A DNA stretch of 43,130 nt from an uncultured Alphaproteobacteria bacterium (GTDB lineage: Bacteria > Pseudomonadota > Alphaproteobacteria > Puniceispirillales > Puniceispirillaceae), in assembly GCA_937924895.1 (NCBI GenBank), contig CALEYP010000010.1, positions 1 through 43,130 of the forward strand, read 5' to 3'. Made by a program: the position numbers and the translations under genes. Of this stretch, positions 25,504 to 33,858 are shown in pieces. The notes under the pieces were generated by a model. It was not told where the DNA came from, made no database searches, and was given only the letters and a program-made list of their open reading frames with translations. The first letter of the stretch is position 1, and every line of letters begins with the position of its first letter.

Positions 25504-26646
25504 ATGAGCACACAGAAATTTAGTTTTGGCACACAAGTGCGGAAATCACCCTATACAGATGCTGCACTAAAATGGGGGGCTCAGGGGTTCTCTGTCTATA
25601 ATCACATGTATATTCCACGTGATTTTGGCGACCCGGTGCAAAATTTCTGGAACCTCGTCAATGATGCCATTCTCTGTGATGTGGCGGTTGAACGTCAGGT
25701 TGAAATTTCTGGCCCTGATGCGGCGAAATTTACACAATTTATTTGCTGCCGTGATTTGTCACAGACAGAGGTTGGACAATGTAAATATGTGATCCTAACA
25801 GATCAAAATGGCGGCGTTATTAATGACCCTATTTTGCTCAAAGTGGCTGAGGATAAATTTTGGCTTTCTATTGCTGATAGCGATGTAATTTTATGGGCCA
25901 AGGGGGTCGCAGCCTGCGCCAATATGGATGTTACCATCACCGAACCTGATGTATCACCTCTCCAGCTCCAAGGTCCAAAGTCACGCGACATTTTGCGGAA
26001 AGCATTTGGAGATGAACCAGCTGAATTACGCTATTATCGTTTTATGACTGTTGAATGGGAAGGCATCCCGCTCATCATTTCGCGTACAGGCTGGTCAAGT
26101 GAATTAGGCTATGAAATATTTCTAACTGATGGCAGCAAAGGCACAGCCCTGTTTGACTATATCATGTCCTGTGGCGAAGAGGAGGGACTAAAGCCAGGTC
26201 ACACCTCGTCTATTCGGCGCATTGAAGCGGCAATGCTCTCTTATCAAGCTGATATGACTCTTGCTGAAAATCCGTTTGAGCTTGGGATGGACCGGCTTGT
26301 GGATTTGGATATGGATGCCGATTTCATAGGCAAAGACGCGCTAAAAGCACTAAAGGCTGCCGGACCAACACGTCTACAAGTGGGAATGATTTTTGATGGG
26401 CCTCCCATTACAGGGTCAAATGATTATTTCTGGCCTGTGCTGAAAGAGGGCGCAATCATTGGCAAGGTGACATCTGCTGTTTATTCGCCACGGCTCGAAA
26501 AAAACATCGCGCTGGCTTTGGTTGATGCCTCTCACAGTGCGATTGGCACAACAGCCCATTTGGAGAGCGATGATGGCCAGCGGCAATGCGAGATTGTACC
26601 AAAACCCTTTTATGATCCAAAGAAATCACTCGCGGCACAAAGCTAA
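25504..26646 (+). CDS. GcvT-family aminomethyltransferase-like protein, related to DMSP demethylase DmdA
   Basis: A 380-residue folate-dependent protein of the glycine-cleavage T family. The N-terminal two thirds are close to DMSP demethylase DmdA: R-K-S-P-Y-T at 13-18, V-Y-N-H-M at 31-35, D-V-A-V-E-R-Q-V-E-I-S-G at 59-70, I-N-D-P at 106-109 and I-A-D-S-D-V-I near 123-129. The segments that are constant in true DmdA are changed, though: W-S-K-Q-G-G becomes W-S-S-E-L-G (197-202), C-P-N-x-I-E-R becomes H-T-S-S-I-R-R (233-239) and L-L-S-Y-G-N-D becomes M-L-S-Y-Q-A-D (244-250). It may therefore demethylate a different methylated substrate onto tetrahydrofolate. An AGAGG site lies upstream. It is second in the four-gene operon. 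Confidence 0.82.
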   Translation: MSTQKFSFGTQVRKSPYTDAALKWGAQGFSVYNHMYIPRDFGDPVQNFWNLVNDAILCDVAVERQVEISGPDAAKFTQFICCRDLSQTEVGQCKYVILTDQNGGVINDPILLKVAEDKFWLSIADSDVILWAKGVAACANMDVTITEPDVSPLQLQGPKSRDILRKAFGDEPAELRYYRFMTVEWEGIPLIISRTGWSSELGYEIFLTDGSKGTALFDYIMSCGEEEGLKPGHTSSIRRIEAAMLSYQADMTLAENPFELGMDRLVDLDMDADFIGKDALKALKAAGPTRLQVGMIFDGPPITGSNDYFWPVLKEGAIIGKVTSAVYSPRLEKNIALALVDASHSAIGTTAHLESDDGQRQCEIVPKPFYDPKKSLAAQS

Positions 26647-26712
26647 CCCCTCTTTCTATATTGCTTGCTCCCAAAAGGCTGCCTTATAATCTGGGGCAGA
26701 AGGGGGGGCGAT

Positions 26713-27717
26713 ATGGCAGATGAGCTAACATCAAGATGCCAGGCTTTATTAGAGGAGCTTGGACTCATCGCAACAGGTAGCGTCATTACAGCAACAGCGT
26801 TAACAGGCGGTGTGGCCAGTGATATTGCGAAAGTCACAACAGGGACAGAGACCTATTGCGTTAAATTCGCACTCCCAAAATTGCGTGTCGCAGCAGATTG
26901 GTTTGCACCTGTTGAGCGGAATTTTGCGGAATATCAATGGCTCAAATTCGTCTCAGAGTTAACCCCTGAAGCCTCTCTACATCTTTATGGTCACTCTGCC
27001 ACACAAAATGGATTTGTGATGAGTTTTTTAGAAGGTAGTGATATTCGCCTTTTAAAAACAGAGCTATTGGAAGGGCGCGGGCAAACACAAGATGCGGTGG
27101 CAATCGGACGGCTACTTGGTAATATTCATCAGACATCGACCAGCCCTTCCTTTGATAGCGGCCCTTTTCACAATTCTGATGATTTCTACAAAATCCGGAT
27201 TGAGCCTTATCTCGTTTATACCGCGACGCAATATTCCGCTCTGGCCCCTCTCCTTCATGAGGTGGCATCATCGCTCTATGAAGCGCAATCTGTCCTCATC
27301 CATGGTGATGTGAGCCCCAAAAATATTCTAATGACACAGGACCATCCATATATTTTGGATGCTGAATGCGCCACTATGGGCGATCCGTGTTTTGACATTG
27401 CCTTTTGCCTCAATCATTTTGTATTGAAGGCCCTGCATGTCCAGACACATACTTCATCTTATCTCAGCTATTGCACCGCTTTTTGGGACGCCTATCGGCC
27501 CGCTGTCACATGGGAAGACCCCGCTGCCTTAGAGGCTCGTTTTACGCGACTGCTGCCCTTATTATTATTGGCACGAATTGATGGTAAATCACCGGTTGAA
27601 TATCTTACCGAAGAGAACCGCGCCAGAATTAGAGCCTTATCGATTCATCTTATTGAGGCCGCACCAACATCATTATCAGAACTTCTTCATCTGATTGAAG
27701 AAAAGGACATATCATGA
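26713..27717 (+). CDS. Aminoglycoside phosphotransferase (APH)-fold small-molecule kinase
   Basis: A 334-residue protein with the APH/choline-kinase fold. Visible are K51 in V-K-F (ATP lysine), the catalytic H-G-D-V-S-P-K-N at 197-204, and the metal-binding D216-A-E218. The fold phosphorylates hydroxyl groups of small molecules such as sugars, choline, homoserine or sugar acids. The start at 26713 is set by a strong run AAGGGGGGG just upstream; the in-frame extension to 26665 is not supported. It overlaps the enolase-like gene by four bases (ATGA), so the two products are translationally coupled and very likely act in sequence. Acting as an antibiotic-resistance enzyme is unlikely in this context. 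Confidence 0.82.
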   Translation: MADELTSRCQALLEELGLIATGSVITATALTGGVASDIAKVTTGTETYCVKFALPKLRVAADWFAPVERNFAEYQWLKFVSELTPEASLHLYGHSATQNGFVMSFLEGSDIRLLKTELLEGRGQTQDAVAIGRLLGNIHQTSTSPSFDSGPFHNSDDFYKIRIEPYLVYTATQYSALAPLLHEVASSLYEAQSVLIHGDVSPKNILMTQDHPYILDAECATMGDPCFDIAFCLNHFVLKALHVQTHTSSYLSYCTAFWDAYRPAVTWEDPAALEARFTRLLPLLLLARIDGKSPVEYLTEENRARIRALSIHLIEAAPTSLSELLHLIEEKDIS

Positions 27718-29012
27718 GTGAAATTACATCTGTTATTGGCCGCCGTGTTTGGGATTCACGAGGCGTGCCAACAGTTGAAACCGAAATTACATTGGCTGAT
27801 GGCAAAAAGGGGCGCGCCATTGCCCCATCCGGTGCCTCACGTGGCACAAGAGAGGCGCTTGAATTACGAGATGGTGGCACTTCTGTTGGCGGCAAAGATG
27901 TCACACAAGCCTGCGCCCATATTAACGGCCCTATCGCAGCCGCCTTGCGTGGCCAAGATGCCACCGATCAAGCCGCCATTGACGGCGCATTACTCGCCCT
28001 TGATGATAGTCCTTTGAAAGATATGATGGGCGGAAATGCCTTGGTTGCGACATCACTAGCCGCCCTTCACGCCGGCGCTGCAGCTACTGGGCAATCGCTC
28101 TGGCGTTATATCGCCTCTTCTTTCAACACAACACCCTCTCTTCCTTTGCCAGAGATTCAGATTTTTGGTGGCGGGGCCCATGCTGGCCGCCGCGTTGATA
28201 TTCAAGATTTTATGGTGATGGTACCAGGTGCGTCTGATTTCGAAGAGGTGATGAGCATTACGAGGGAGGTATATTTTGCCGCCGGTGATATTATGGCACG
28301 GCGCGGTAAACGAGCCGGCATTGCTGATGAAGGGGGCTGGTGGCCACAATTTGATAGTAATGAAGAAGCCCTTGAGACATTGACCGAAGCCATATCACTG
28401 GCCGGGGAAACACCTGGCAAGAATGTTGTGATTTCACTCGATATCGCTGCTTCTGAATTTGGTTCAAAAGGCACATATCAATTGGCACTTGAGAATCGTA
28501 CCCTCACCTCAGACCAGCTAATTGACCTCTTAGGCAGCTGGCTAGACCGATACCCTATCGCGTCAATTGAAGACCCGCTGGCTGAAGATGACAAGGAGGG
28601 CATGATTGCCTTTACCGAAGCCTATGGCCAAAATGTACAAATCATCGGCGATGATTATTTTGTGACAAATGACGCCCTTGTCAAAGATGCGTTGCACGAC
28701 AAAGCGGCCAATGCCGTCCTGATTAAAGTCAATCAAATCGGCACCGTGACCGAAGCGTTAAGCACTTTCCAAACCGCCCAAGAGGCTGGATGGGGAACAA
28801 TCATCTCTGCGCGGTCTGGCGAAACAGAGGATGCATCTATCAGCCATTTATCTGTTGGGCTTGGCGGGGGACAGCTCAAAGTTGGCTCGTTCCAACGCTC
28901 AGAACGCATGGTAAAATGGAATGAATGTTTGCGTATCCAAGATGAGATTGGCGCCAATGCATTTGTGAAAGGCGCACCCCTAGCGAAGACTTGGTGGGCA
29001 CGCCAAAACTAG
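27714..29012 (+). CDS. Enolase superfamily paralog with altered active site
   Basis: A 432-residue protein clearly homologous to enolase along its length. Kept residues are the S-G-A-S loop (39-42), H156, the metal ligands D243, E286 and D313, E206 in D-E-G-G, and catalytic lysines K338 and K389. Changed residues are the substrate-binding His in the S-H-R-S-G-E-T-E-D motif, which is Ala here (A366), the Glu after V-D-I-Q, which is Asp (D165), and A155, which replaces Glu in G-E-H-A. In normal enolase the His contacts the substrate phosphate region, so the natural substrate is probably not plain 2-phosphoglycerate. Coupling to a kinase by a four-base overlap suggests it eliminates water from a phosphorylated hydroxy acid. 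Housekeeping enolase activity is possible but less likely. Confidence 0.85.
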   Translation: MSEITSVIGRRVWDSRGVPTVETEITLADGKKGRAIAPSGASRGTREALELRDGGTSVGGKDVTQACAHINGPIAAALRGQDATDQAAIDGALLALDDSPLKDMMGGNALVATSLAALHAGAAATGQSLWRYIASSFNTTPSLPLPEIQIFGGGAHAGRRVDIQDFMVMVPGASDFEEVMSITREVYFAAGDIMARRGKRAGIADEGGWWPQFDSNEEALETLTEAISLAGETPGKNVVISLDIAASEFGSKGTYQLALENRTLTSDQLIDLLGSWLDRYPIASIEDPLAEDDKEGMIAFTEAYGQNVQIIGDDYFVTNDALVKDALHDKAANAVLIKVNQIGTVTEALSTFQTAQEAGWGTIISARSGETEDASISHLSVGLGGGQLKVGSFQRSERMVKWNECLRIQDEIGANAFVKGAPLAKTWWARQN

Positions 29013-29307
29013 GACCATGACGGCCAAAACCAAGAAATAGTCGCTACGAAATATTGCTGGATAAAATCCACCAATTCTGATATGATTTCGCCAATTTCAC
29101 AGATTGGCTTGCACGCCGTAAGCCCGTTTTGAAATGGTGCAGCTTGGTTACCTTTACCCACCGCAATCAAGGCACATAAAATTGACAGAGGCCGCGCCCG
29201 TATTTCAGGGCCGTCATGGGCTCGTCAAATTCAGTAGGGTGTCTTATGCGACTGGCTAACCAGCACTGTGTAAGAGACTGGGGCGACTAATACCTTGGGG
29301 GATAATC
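29013..29307. other. Intergenic region upstream of acnB with long-range inverted repeat
   Basis: This 295-base spacer holds the acnB promoter region. Copies of CCATGACGGCC (29015-29025) and its reverse complement GGCCGTCATGG (29209-29219) bracket about 180 bases. TTGACA at 29182-29187 could be a -35 box, but no -10 box at 16-18 bases follows. No gene was found. Confidence 0.4.
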
Positions 29308-32100
29308 ATGGATTTATATGCCGCTTATCTAGAAGACATTGAAACACGTAAAACACAAGATCTAAAGCCAAAGCCGATTGATGATGGCGATCTTGTATCA
29401 GCACTTATTGCGCATATTGAAAATGCCGAAAGTGAGCATCGTGCTGATTGCCTTCACTTCTTCATCTATAACACTCTGCCAGGCACAACCAGCGCCGCAG
29501 GTGTCAAAGCGGCCTTCCTTAAGAAGATCATTTTGGGTGACGCCTCTGTCCCAGAAATCCAGCCTGACTTTGCGTTTGAATTATTGTCACATATGAAAGG
29601 TGGCCCCTCTATTGAAGTGCTGCTAGACCTTGCCTTGGGCGAAGATGAAGCCATTGCGAAGCCAGCAGCCGAAGTCTTAAAGACACAAGTCTTCCTCTAC
29701 GAAGCTGATACAGACAGATTGAAAGCTGCCTATGAGGCTGGCAATGCGATTGCGAAAGATATCATTGAAAGCTATGCCAAGGCTGAGTTCTTCACCAAGC
29801 TACCGGACATTGAAGAAAAAGTGAAAATCGTCACTTATGTCGCGGCAGAAGGTGATATCTCAACTGACTTGCTCTCACCAGGCAACCAAGCGCATTCGCG
29901 CTCTGACCGGGAATTGCATGGGAAATGCATGATCACCGAACAAGCCCAAGCTGAGATCCGCAAGTTACAAGCCCAGCATCCTGATAAGCGCGTGATGATG
30001 GTTGCTGAAAAAGGCACAATGGGTGTTGGCTCATCACGCATGTCAGGGGTTAATAATGTGGCTCTGTGGACAGGCAAACAAGCCAGCCCTTATGTACCAT
30101 TTGTAAATATCGCCCCTATCGTTGCGGGCACAAACGGTATCTCTCCTATCTTCCTTACGACAGTGGGGGTGACAGGTGGTATCGGTGTCGATCTGAAGAA
30201 CTGGGTGAAAAAGCTTGATGATAATGGCAACCCAATTTTGAACAATGATGGCAACCCTGTTTTGGTTCAGAAATATTCTGTTGATACAGGGACTGTACTG
30301 ACCATCGATACCAAAAAAGGCAAATTATATGATGAATCAGAAGAAGAAGAGCTTGTTGATATCTCTGATTCCTTCACGCCGCAAAAAGTAGAATTCATCA
30401 AAGCTGGCGGATCATACGCCATCGTCTTTGGTAAGAAGCTTCAGAACTTTGCCGCTGAGACATTAGGGATTGAGCTGAAATCAGCCTTTGCCCCATCTAA
30501 GGAAATCTTTCATGAAGGCCAAGGCCTGACGGCGGTTGAAAAGATCTTCAACAAGAATGCTGTTGGTGTGGCACCTGGCAAGATTTTGCATGCAGGCTCT
30601 GATGTGCGTGTGAAAGTGAATATTGTGGGCTCGCAAGATACCACGGGCTTGATGACGGCACAGGAATTGGAATCAATGGCCGCGACAATTATTTCGCCGA
30701 CTGTTGATGGTGCCTATCAATCTGGTTGTCACACAGCATCTGTTTGGGATTTCAAGGCCCAAGAAAATACACCACGCTTGATGAAGTTCATGCATAAATT
30801 TGGCCTTATCACCGCGCGTGACCCGAAAGACGTCTATCATTCTATGACAGATGTGATTCACAAGGTTCTCAACGATATTACTGTTGATGACCAAGCCATC
30901 ATCATTGGCGGTGACTCTCATACAAGAATGTCAAAAGGCGTGGCCTTTGGTGCTGACTCTGGGACAGTGGCGCTGGCACTTGCGACAGGCGAGGCCACGA
31001 TGCCAATCCCTGAATCTGTGAAGGTGACATTTAAAGGCCAGATGGGCGAGCATATGGACTTCCGTGATGTGGTGCATGCCACACAGGCTCAGATGCTAAA
31101 GCAATTTGGTGATAACGTCTTCCAAGGCCGTGTCATTGAAGTGCATATCGGCACCTTGCTTGCTGACCAAGCCTTTACCTTTACGGACTGGACAGCAGAG
31201 ATGAAGGCGAAAGCCTCTATCTGTATTTCAGAAGATGCCACTTTGATTGAATCATTGGAAATCGCCAAAAGCCGTATCCAGATCATGATCGATAAGGGCA
31301 TGGATAATGATAACCACATGTTGCAAGGCCTCATCGATTTAGCAGAAGCACGGATTGCGCAAATTAAATCTGGGGAAAAGCCAGCCTTACGCCCAGATGA
31401 GAATGCTCAATATTTCGCTGAGGTTGTTGTTGATCTTGATGAGATTAACGAGCCTATGATCGCAGACCCAGATGTGAATAATGCGGATGTCTCAAAGCGT
31501 TATACACATGACACGATCCGTCCTATCTCATTCTATATGGCTGATAAGAAAGTAGATCTTGGCTTTGTGGGCTCTTGTATGGTTCATAAGGGCGATGTGA
31601 AAATCGTGGCACAGATGCTACGTAACCTTGAAGAAAAAGAAGGTGATGTGTCATTCAAAGCTCCGCTTGTTGTGGCAGCGCCAACTTACAACATCATTGA
31701 TGAGCTGAAAGCCGAAGGCGACTGGGATATTCTTCAGAAATATTCCGGCTTTGAATTTGATGATTCAGCGCCAAAAAATGAGTCACGTACAGAATATGAA
31801 AATATCCTGTATCTTGAGCGTCCCGGTTGTAACCTCTGTATGGGTAACCAGGAAAAGGCCGCCAAGGGTGATACGGTGATGGCAACATCAACACGCCTCT
31901 TTAAGGGCCGTGTGGTAGAGGATTCAGATGAGAAAAAAGGTGAATCTCTCCTCGCGTCAACACCTGTTGTGGTGCTTTCAGCAATTCTGGGACGCACCCC
32001 CTCAATCGAAGAATACAGAGATGCTGTGAAAGGCATTGATTTGACGAAATTTGCCCCGCCAATTCAAAAGCCTGGCACGACAAATTCCGCTCACTTCTAA
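29308..32100 (+). CDS. acnB: Aconitate hydratase B (bifunctional aconitase 2 / 2-methylisocitrate dehydratase)
   Basis: A 930-residue TCA-cycle enzyme that isomerises citrate to isocitrate through a [4Fe-4S] cluster. The three cluster ligands are visible: C757 in G-S-C-M, and C841 and C844 in C-N-L-C-M-G-N-Q. The G-G-D-S-H-T-R motif, the S-Q-D-T-T-G segment and the N-terminal HEAT-like region typical of type B aconitase are also present. It is about 65 residues longer than E. coli AcnB. Part of the excess is a polar insert near residues 300-345 that contains a short internal repeat (D-N-G-N-P-I-L at 305-311 and N-D-G-N-P-V-L at 313-319). A G-rich ribosome site precedes the ATG. It is a single-gene unit ending at a strong terminator. 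Confidence 0.95.
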   Translation: MDLYAAYLEDIETRKTQDLKPKPIDDGDLVSALIAHIENAESEHRADCLHFFIYNTLPGTTSAAGVKAAFLKKIILGDASVPEIQPDFAFELLSHMKGGPSIEVLLDLALGEDEAIAKPAAEVLKTQVFLYEADTDRLKAAYEAGNAIAKDIIESYAKAEFFTKLPDIEEKVKIVTYVAAEGDISTDLLSPGNQAHSRSDRELHGKCMITEQAQAEIRKLQAQHPDKRVMMVAEKGTMGVGSSRMSGVNNVALWTGKQASPYVPFVNIAPIVAGTNGISPIFLTTVGVTGGIGVDLKNWVKKLDDNGNPILNNDGNPVLVQKYSVDTGTVLTIDTKKGKLYDESEEEELVDISDSFTPQKVEFIKAGGSYAIVFGKKLQNFAAETLGIELKSAFAPSKEIFHEGQGLTAVEKIFNKNAVGVAPGKILHAGSDVRVKVNIVGSQDTTGLMTAQELESMAATIISPTVDGAYQSGCHTASVWDFKAQENTPRLMKFMHKFGLITARDPKDVYHSMTDVIHKVLNDITVDDQAIIIGGDSHTRMSKGVAFGADSGTVALALATGEATMPIPESVKVTFKGQMGEHMDFRDVVHATQAQMLKQFGDNVFQGRVIEVHIGTLLADQAFTFTDWTAEMKAKASICISEDATLIESLEIAKSRIQIMIDKGMDNDNHMLQGLIDLAEARIAQIKSGEKPALRPDENAQYFAEVVVDLDEINEPMIADPDVNNADVSKRYTHDTIRPISFYMADKKVDLGFVGSCMVHKGDVKIVAQMLRNLEEKEGDVSFKAPLVVAAPTYNIIDELKAEGDWDILQKYSGFEFDDSAPKNESRTEYENILYLERPGCNLCMGNQEKAAKGDTVMATSTRLFKGRVVEDSDEKKGESLLASTPVVVLSAILGRTPSIEEYRDAVKGIDLTKFAPPIQKPGTTNSAHF

Positions 32101-32115
32101 GATGAGATGATTTAG

Positions 32116-32142
32116 AAAAAGGCCTCTTCGGAGGCCTTTTTT
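32116..32142 (+). terminator. Rho-independent terminator of acnB
   Basis: AAAAAGGCCTC (32116-32126) pairs with GAGGCCTTTTT (32131-32141) around a UUCG tetraloop, followed by T-rich sequence. It begins 16 bases after the acnB stop. Because the stem is A-rich on one side and T-rich on the other, it could also stop the minus-strand betC transcript. Confidence 0.92.
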
Positions 32143-32189
32143 ATGTTCTACGTAACCTATCAAATAGTGACATGCGTTCAGCAATCACG

Positions 32190-33716
32190 CTATCTTTTCA
32201 AAGGCGGGAAGCGTGTGAGCTCAGCGGCCACCGTCCAATCCATATGATTGCGCACATATTCATTCGCGGCATCACGCGGCGGATTATAATCCCAATCCAC
32301 TCTTTTGCCTGATTGCATCGCTTCAAACACAGCACGGCGTTGCTTTTGTTTGGCAATGACATCTGCCCGAATAGTCTCACTATCCCAACGGGCGGCGACC
32401 TCATCAGCAAAGGCGCGGGCCAAGTCAGCATGGTCAGGGTCGTCAGCGAGGTTGGTCAATTCTGCTGGGTCTGCTGCGATATTAAATAAGAGCGGCGCAT
32501 CAACATCACAGTGAATATATTTATAACCGCCGCGTCTGATCATATAAACAGGATGACCTGTCATCTCTGCGCAATATTCGCCGATAGCATCACCACCATC
32601 ACCCTCACCTGTGCGTGCCATATCCATCAGCGACCGCCCATCAATAGGCTGACCATAGACAGGTTTCGGCGTGCCAGTGCTCGCAGCGATATCAACCATA
32701 GTTGGCAAGATATCAACCAGCGAACAAGGGGTATCTTGTGTGCCCGTGGCAATGCCAGGGCCTGCCATAATCAAAGGCACACGGCCAGAATGTTCAAAGA
32801 AATTCATCTTATACCAGAGGCCGCGTTCACCCAACATATCCCCATGGTCCGCGGTAATAATAAAGATGGTATTATCAAGCTCGCCAATCTCTTCGATCGT
32901 GCGCACAAGCTCGCCAATTTTTGAATCAAAATAAGAGACATTGGCATAGTAAGCATGACGCGCATTGCGAATTTCTTCATCGGTCGCAGGCTTGGTCGTG
33001 GCTTCCATCCCATCCATGAGCCGCTTTGAAAAATCATCCTGCTCGTCATAGGACATAACATGAGCTGGCATATCAATATCAGCCTCATCATAAAGGTTCC
33101 AAAATTCAGGACGCGCTACATAGGGGTCATGTGGGTGGATAAAGCTTGCCACCAAACAGAAGGGCATTGCGCTATGACAGGCATAATCCATTAATTTTCG
33201 GCGCGCGAAAAAGGCAACTTCTTCGTCAAATTCGAGCTGGAAGGTTGTCGCGGCAACACCGGCTTCCTTCACCGAATCCATATTATGATACCATTTATCG
33301 ATACGCTCATCTGGCGCTTCCCAATCTGGCGTCCAGGCAAAATCAGACGGATAGACATCTGTGGTCACACGTTCTTCAAAGCCATGCAGCTGGTCTGGCC
33401 CTACAAAATGCATTTTGCCAGACAAAGAGGTGCGATATCCCATCTGACGCAAATAATGCGCAAAAGTTGGCACTGATGAGGGAAACTCACTGGCATTATC
33501 ATATGACGCAATGCTTGTGACTAGCTGGCCTGCCATAAAACTAAAGCGAGACGGCGCACATAGGGGCGAATTACAATAGGCTGAGTCAAATCGCATCCCT
33601 CTTGCTGCCAGCGCATCCATATGCGGGGTCTTCACCACTGGATGGCCATAGGCACCTGTGAATTGTGGGGCAAGCTGATCGGCCATGATCAGAACGATAT
33701 TCGGCGCTTTTGTCAT
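32190..33716 (-). CDS. betC: Choline-sulfatase
   Basis: A 508-residue alkaline-phosphatase-fold sulfatase that releases sulfate and choline from choline-O-sulfate. The formylglycine precursor is C53 in C-A-P-S-R. The N-terminal metal motif is M-A-D-Q at 11-14, and T-A-D-H-G-D-M-L-G-E-R supplies further ligands. The segments A-Y-C-N-S-P-L-C-A-P-S-R, S-G-K-M-H-F-V-G-P-D-Q-L-H-G-F-E-E-R and H-P-H-D-P match BetC closely. No signal peptide is seen, so it is cytoplasmic. An EamA transporter gene lies upstream on the same strand (142 bases). Choline dehydrogenase and betaine genes are not in the window. It would supply sulfur and a methylated amine. Confidence 0.93.
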   Translation of the reverse strand: MTKAPNIVLIMADQLAPQFTGAYGHPVVKTPHMDALAARGMRFDSAYCNSPLCAPSRFSFMAGQLVTSIASYDNASEFPSSVPTFAHYLRQMGYRTSLSGKMHFVGPDQLHGFEERVTTDVYPSDFAWTPDWEAPDERIDKWYHNMDSVKEAGVAATTFQLEFDEEVAFFARRKLMDYACHSAMPFCLVASFIHPHDPYVARPEFWNLYDEADIDMPAHVMSYDEQDDFSKRLMDGMEATTKPATDEEIRNARHAYYANVSYFDSKIGELVRTIEEIGELDNTIFIITADHGDMLGERGLWYKMNFFEHSGRVPLIMAGPGIATGTQDTPCSLVDILPTMVDIAASTGTPKPVYGQPIDGRSLMDMARTGEGDGGDAIGEYCAEMTGHPVYMIRRGGYKYIHCDVDAPLLFNIAADPAELTNLADDPDHADLARAFADEVAARWDSETIRADVIAKQKQRRAVFEAMQSGKRVDWDYNPPRDAANEYVRNHMDWTVAAELTRFPPLKR

Positions 33717-33858
33717 TCTTTCAACCCTTTCATGAACAGGTGAATTAACCCGCGTCTATCATATCAGGATAGTTTTAAGGGCGCCCATATTCTGAGACCG
33801 AATACAAGCATGATGGAAGCGTCACCTCCGCTCTTTTCTATGAATAGAGGGGATGAAC

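Noticed and set aside
25504..26646. Naming this gene dmdA outright
   Set aside because: Several segments constant in the DmdA sequences I can recall are changed, so only a DmdA-like call is justified.
26713..27717. Antibiotic resistance gene (aminoglycoside phosphotransferase)
   Set aside because: Only the fold matches; the gene is coupled to an enolase paralog in a metabolic operon with no mobile element nearby.
29182..29187. TTGACA as the acnB -35 box
   Set aside because: No TATAAT-like hexamer follows at 16-18 bases, so the promoter cannot be placed from this alone.
32511..32924. Open frame of 137 codons opposite the choline-sulfatase gene
   Set aside because: Antisense shadow of betC; the product is rich in His, Cys and Arg with no recognisable domain.
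33146..33520. Open frame of 124 codons opposite the choline-sulfatase gene
   Set aside because: It lies wholly antisense to a well-conserved gene, has no ribosome site and shows biased composition expected from the opposite strand.
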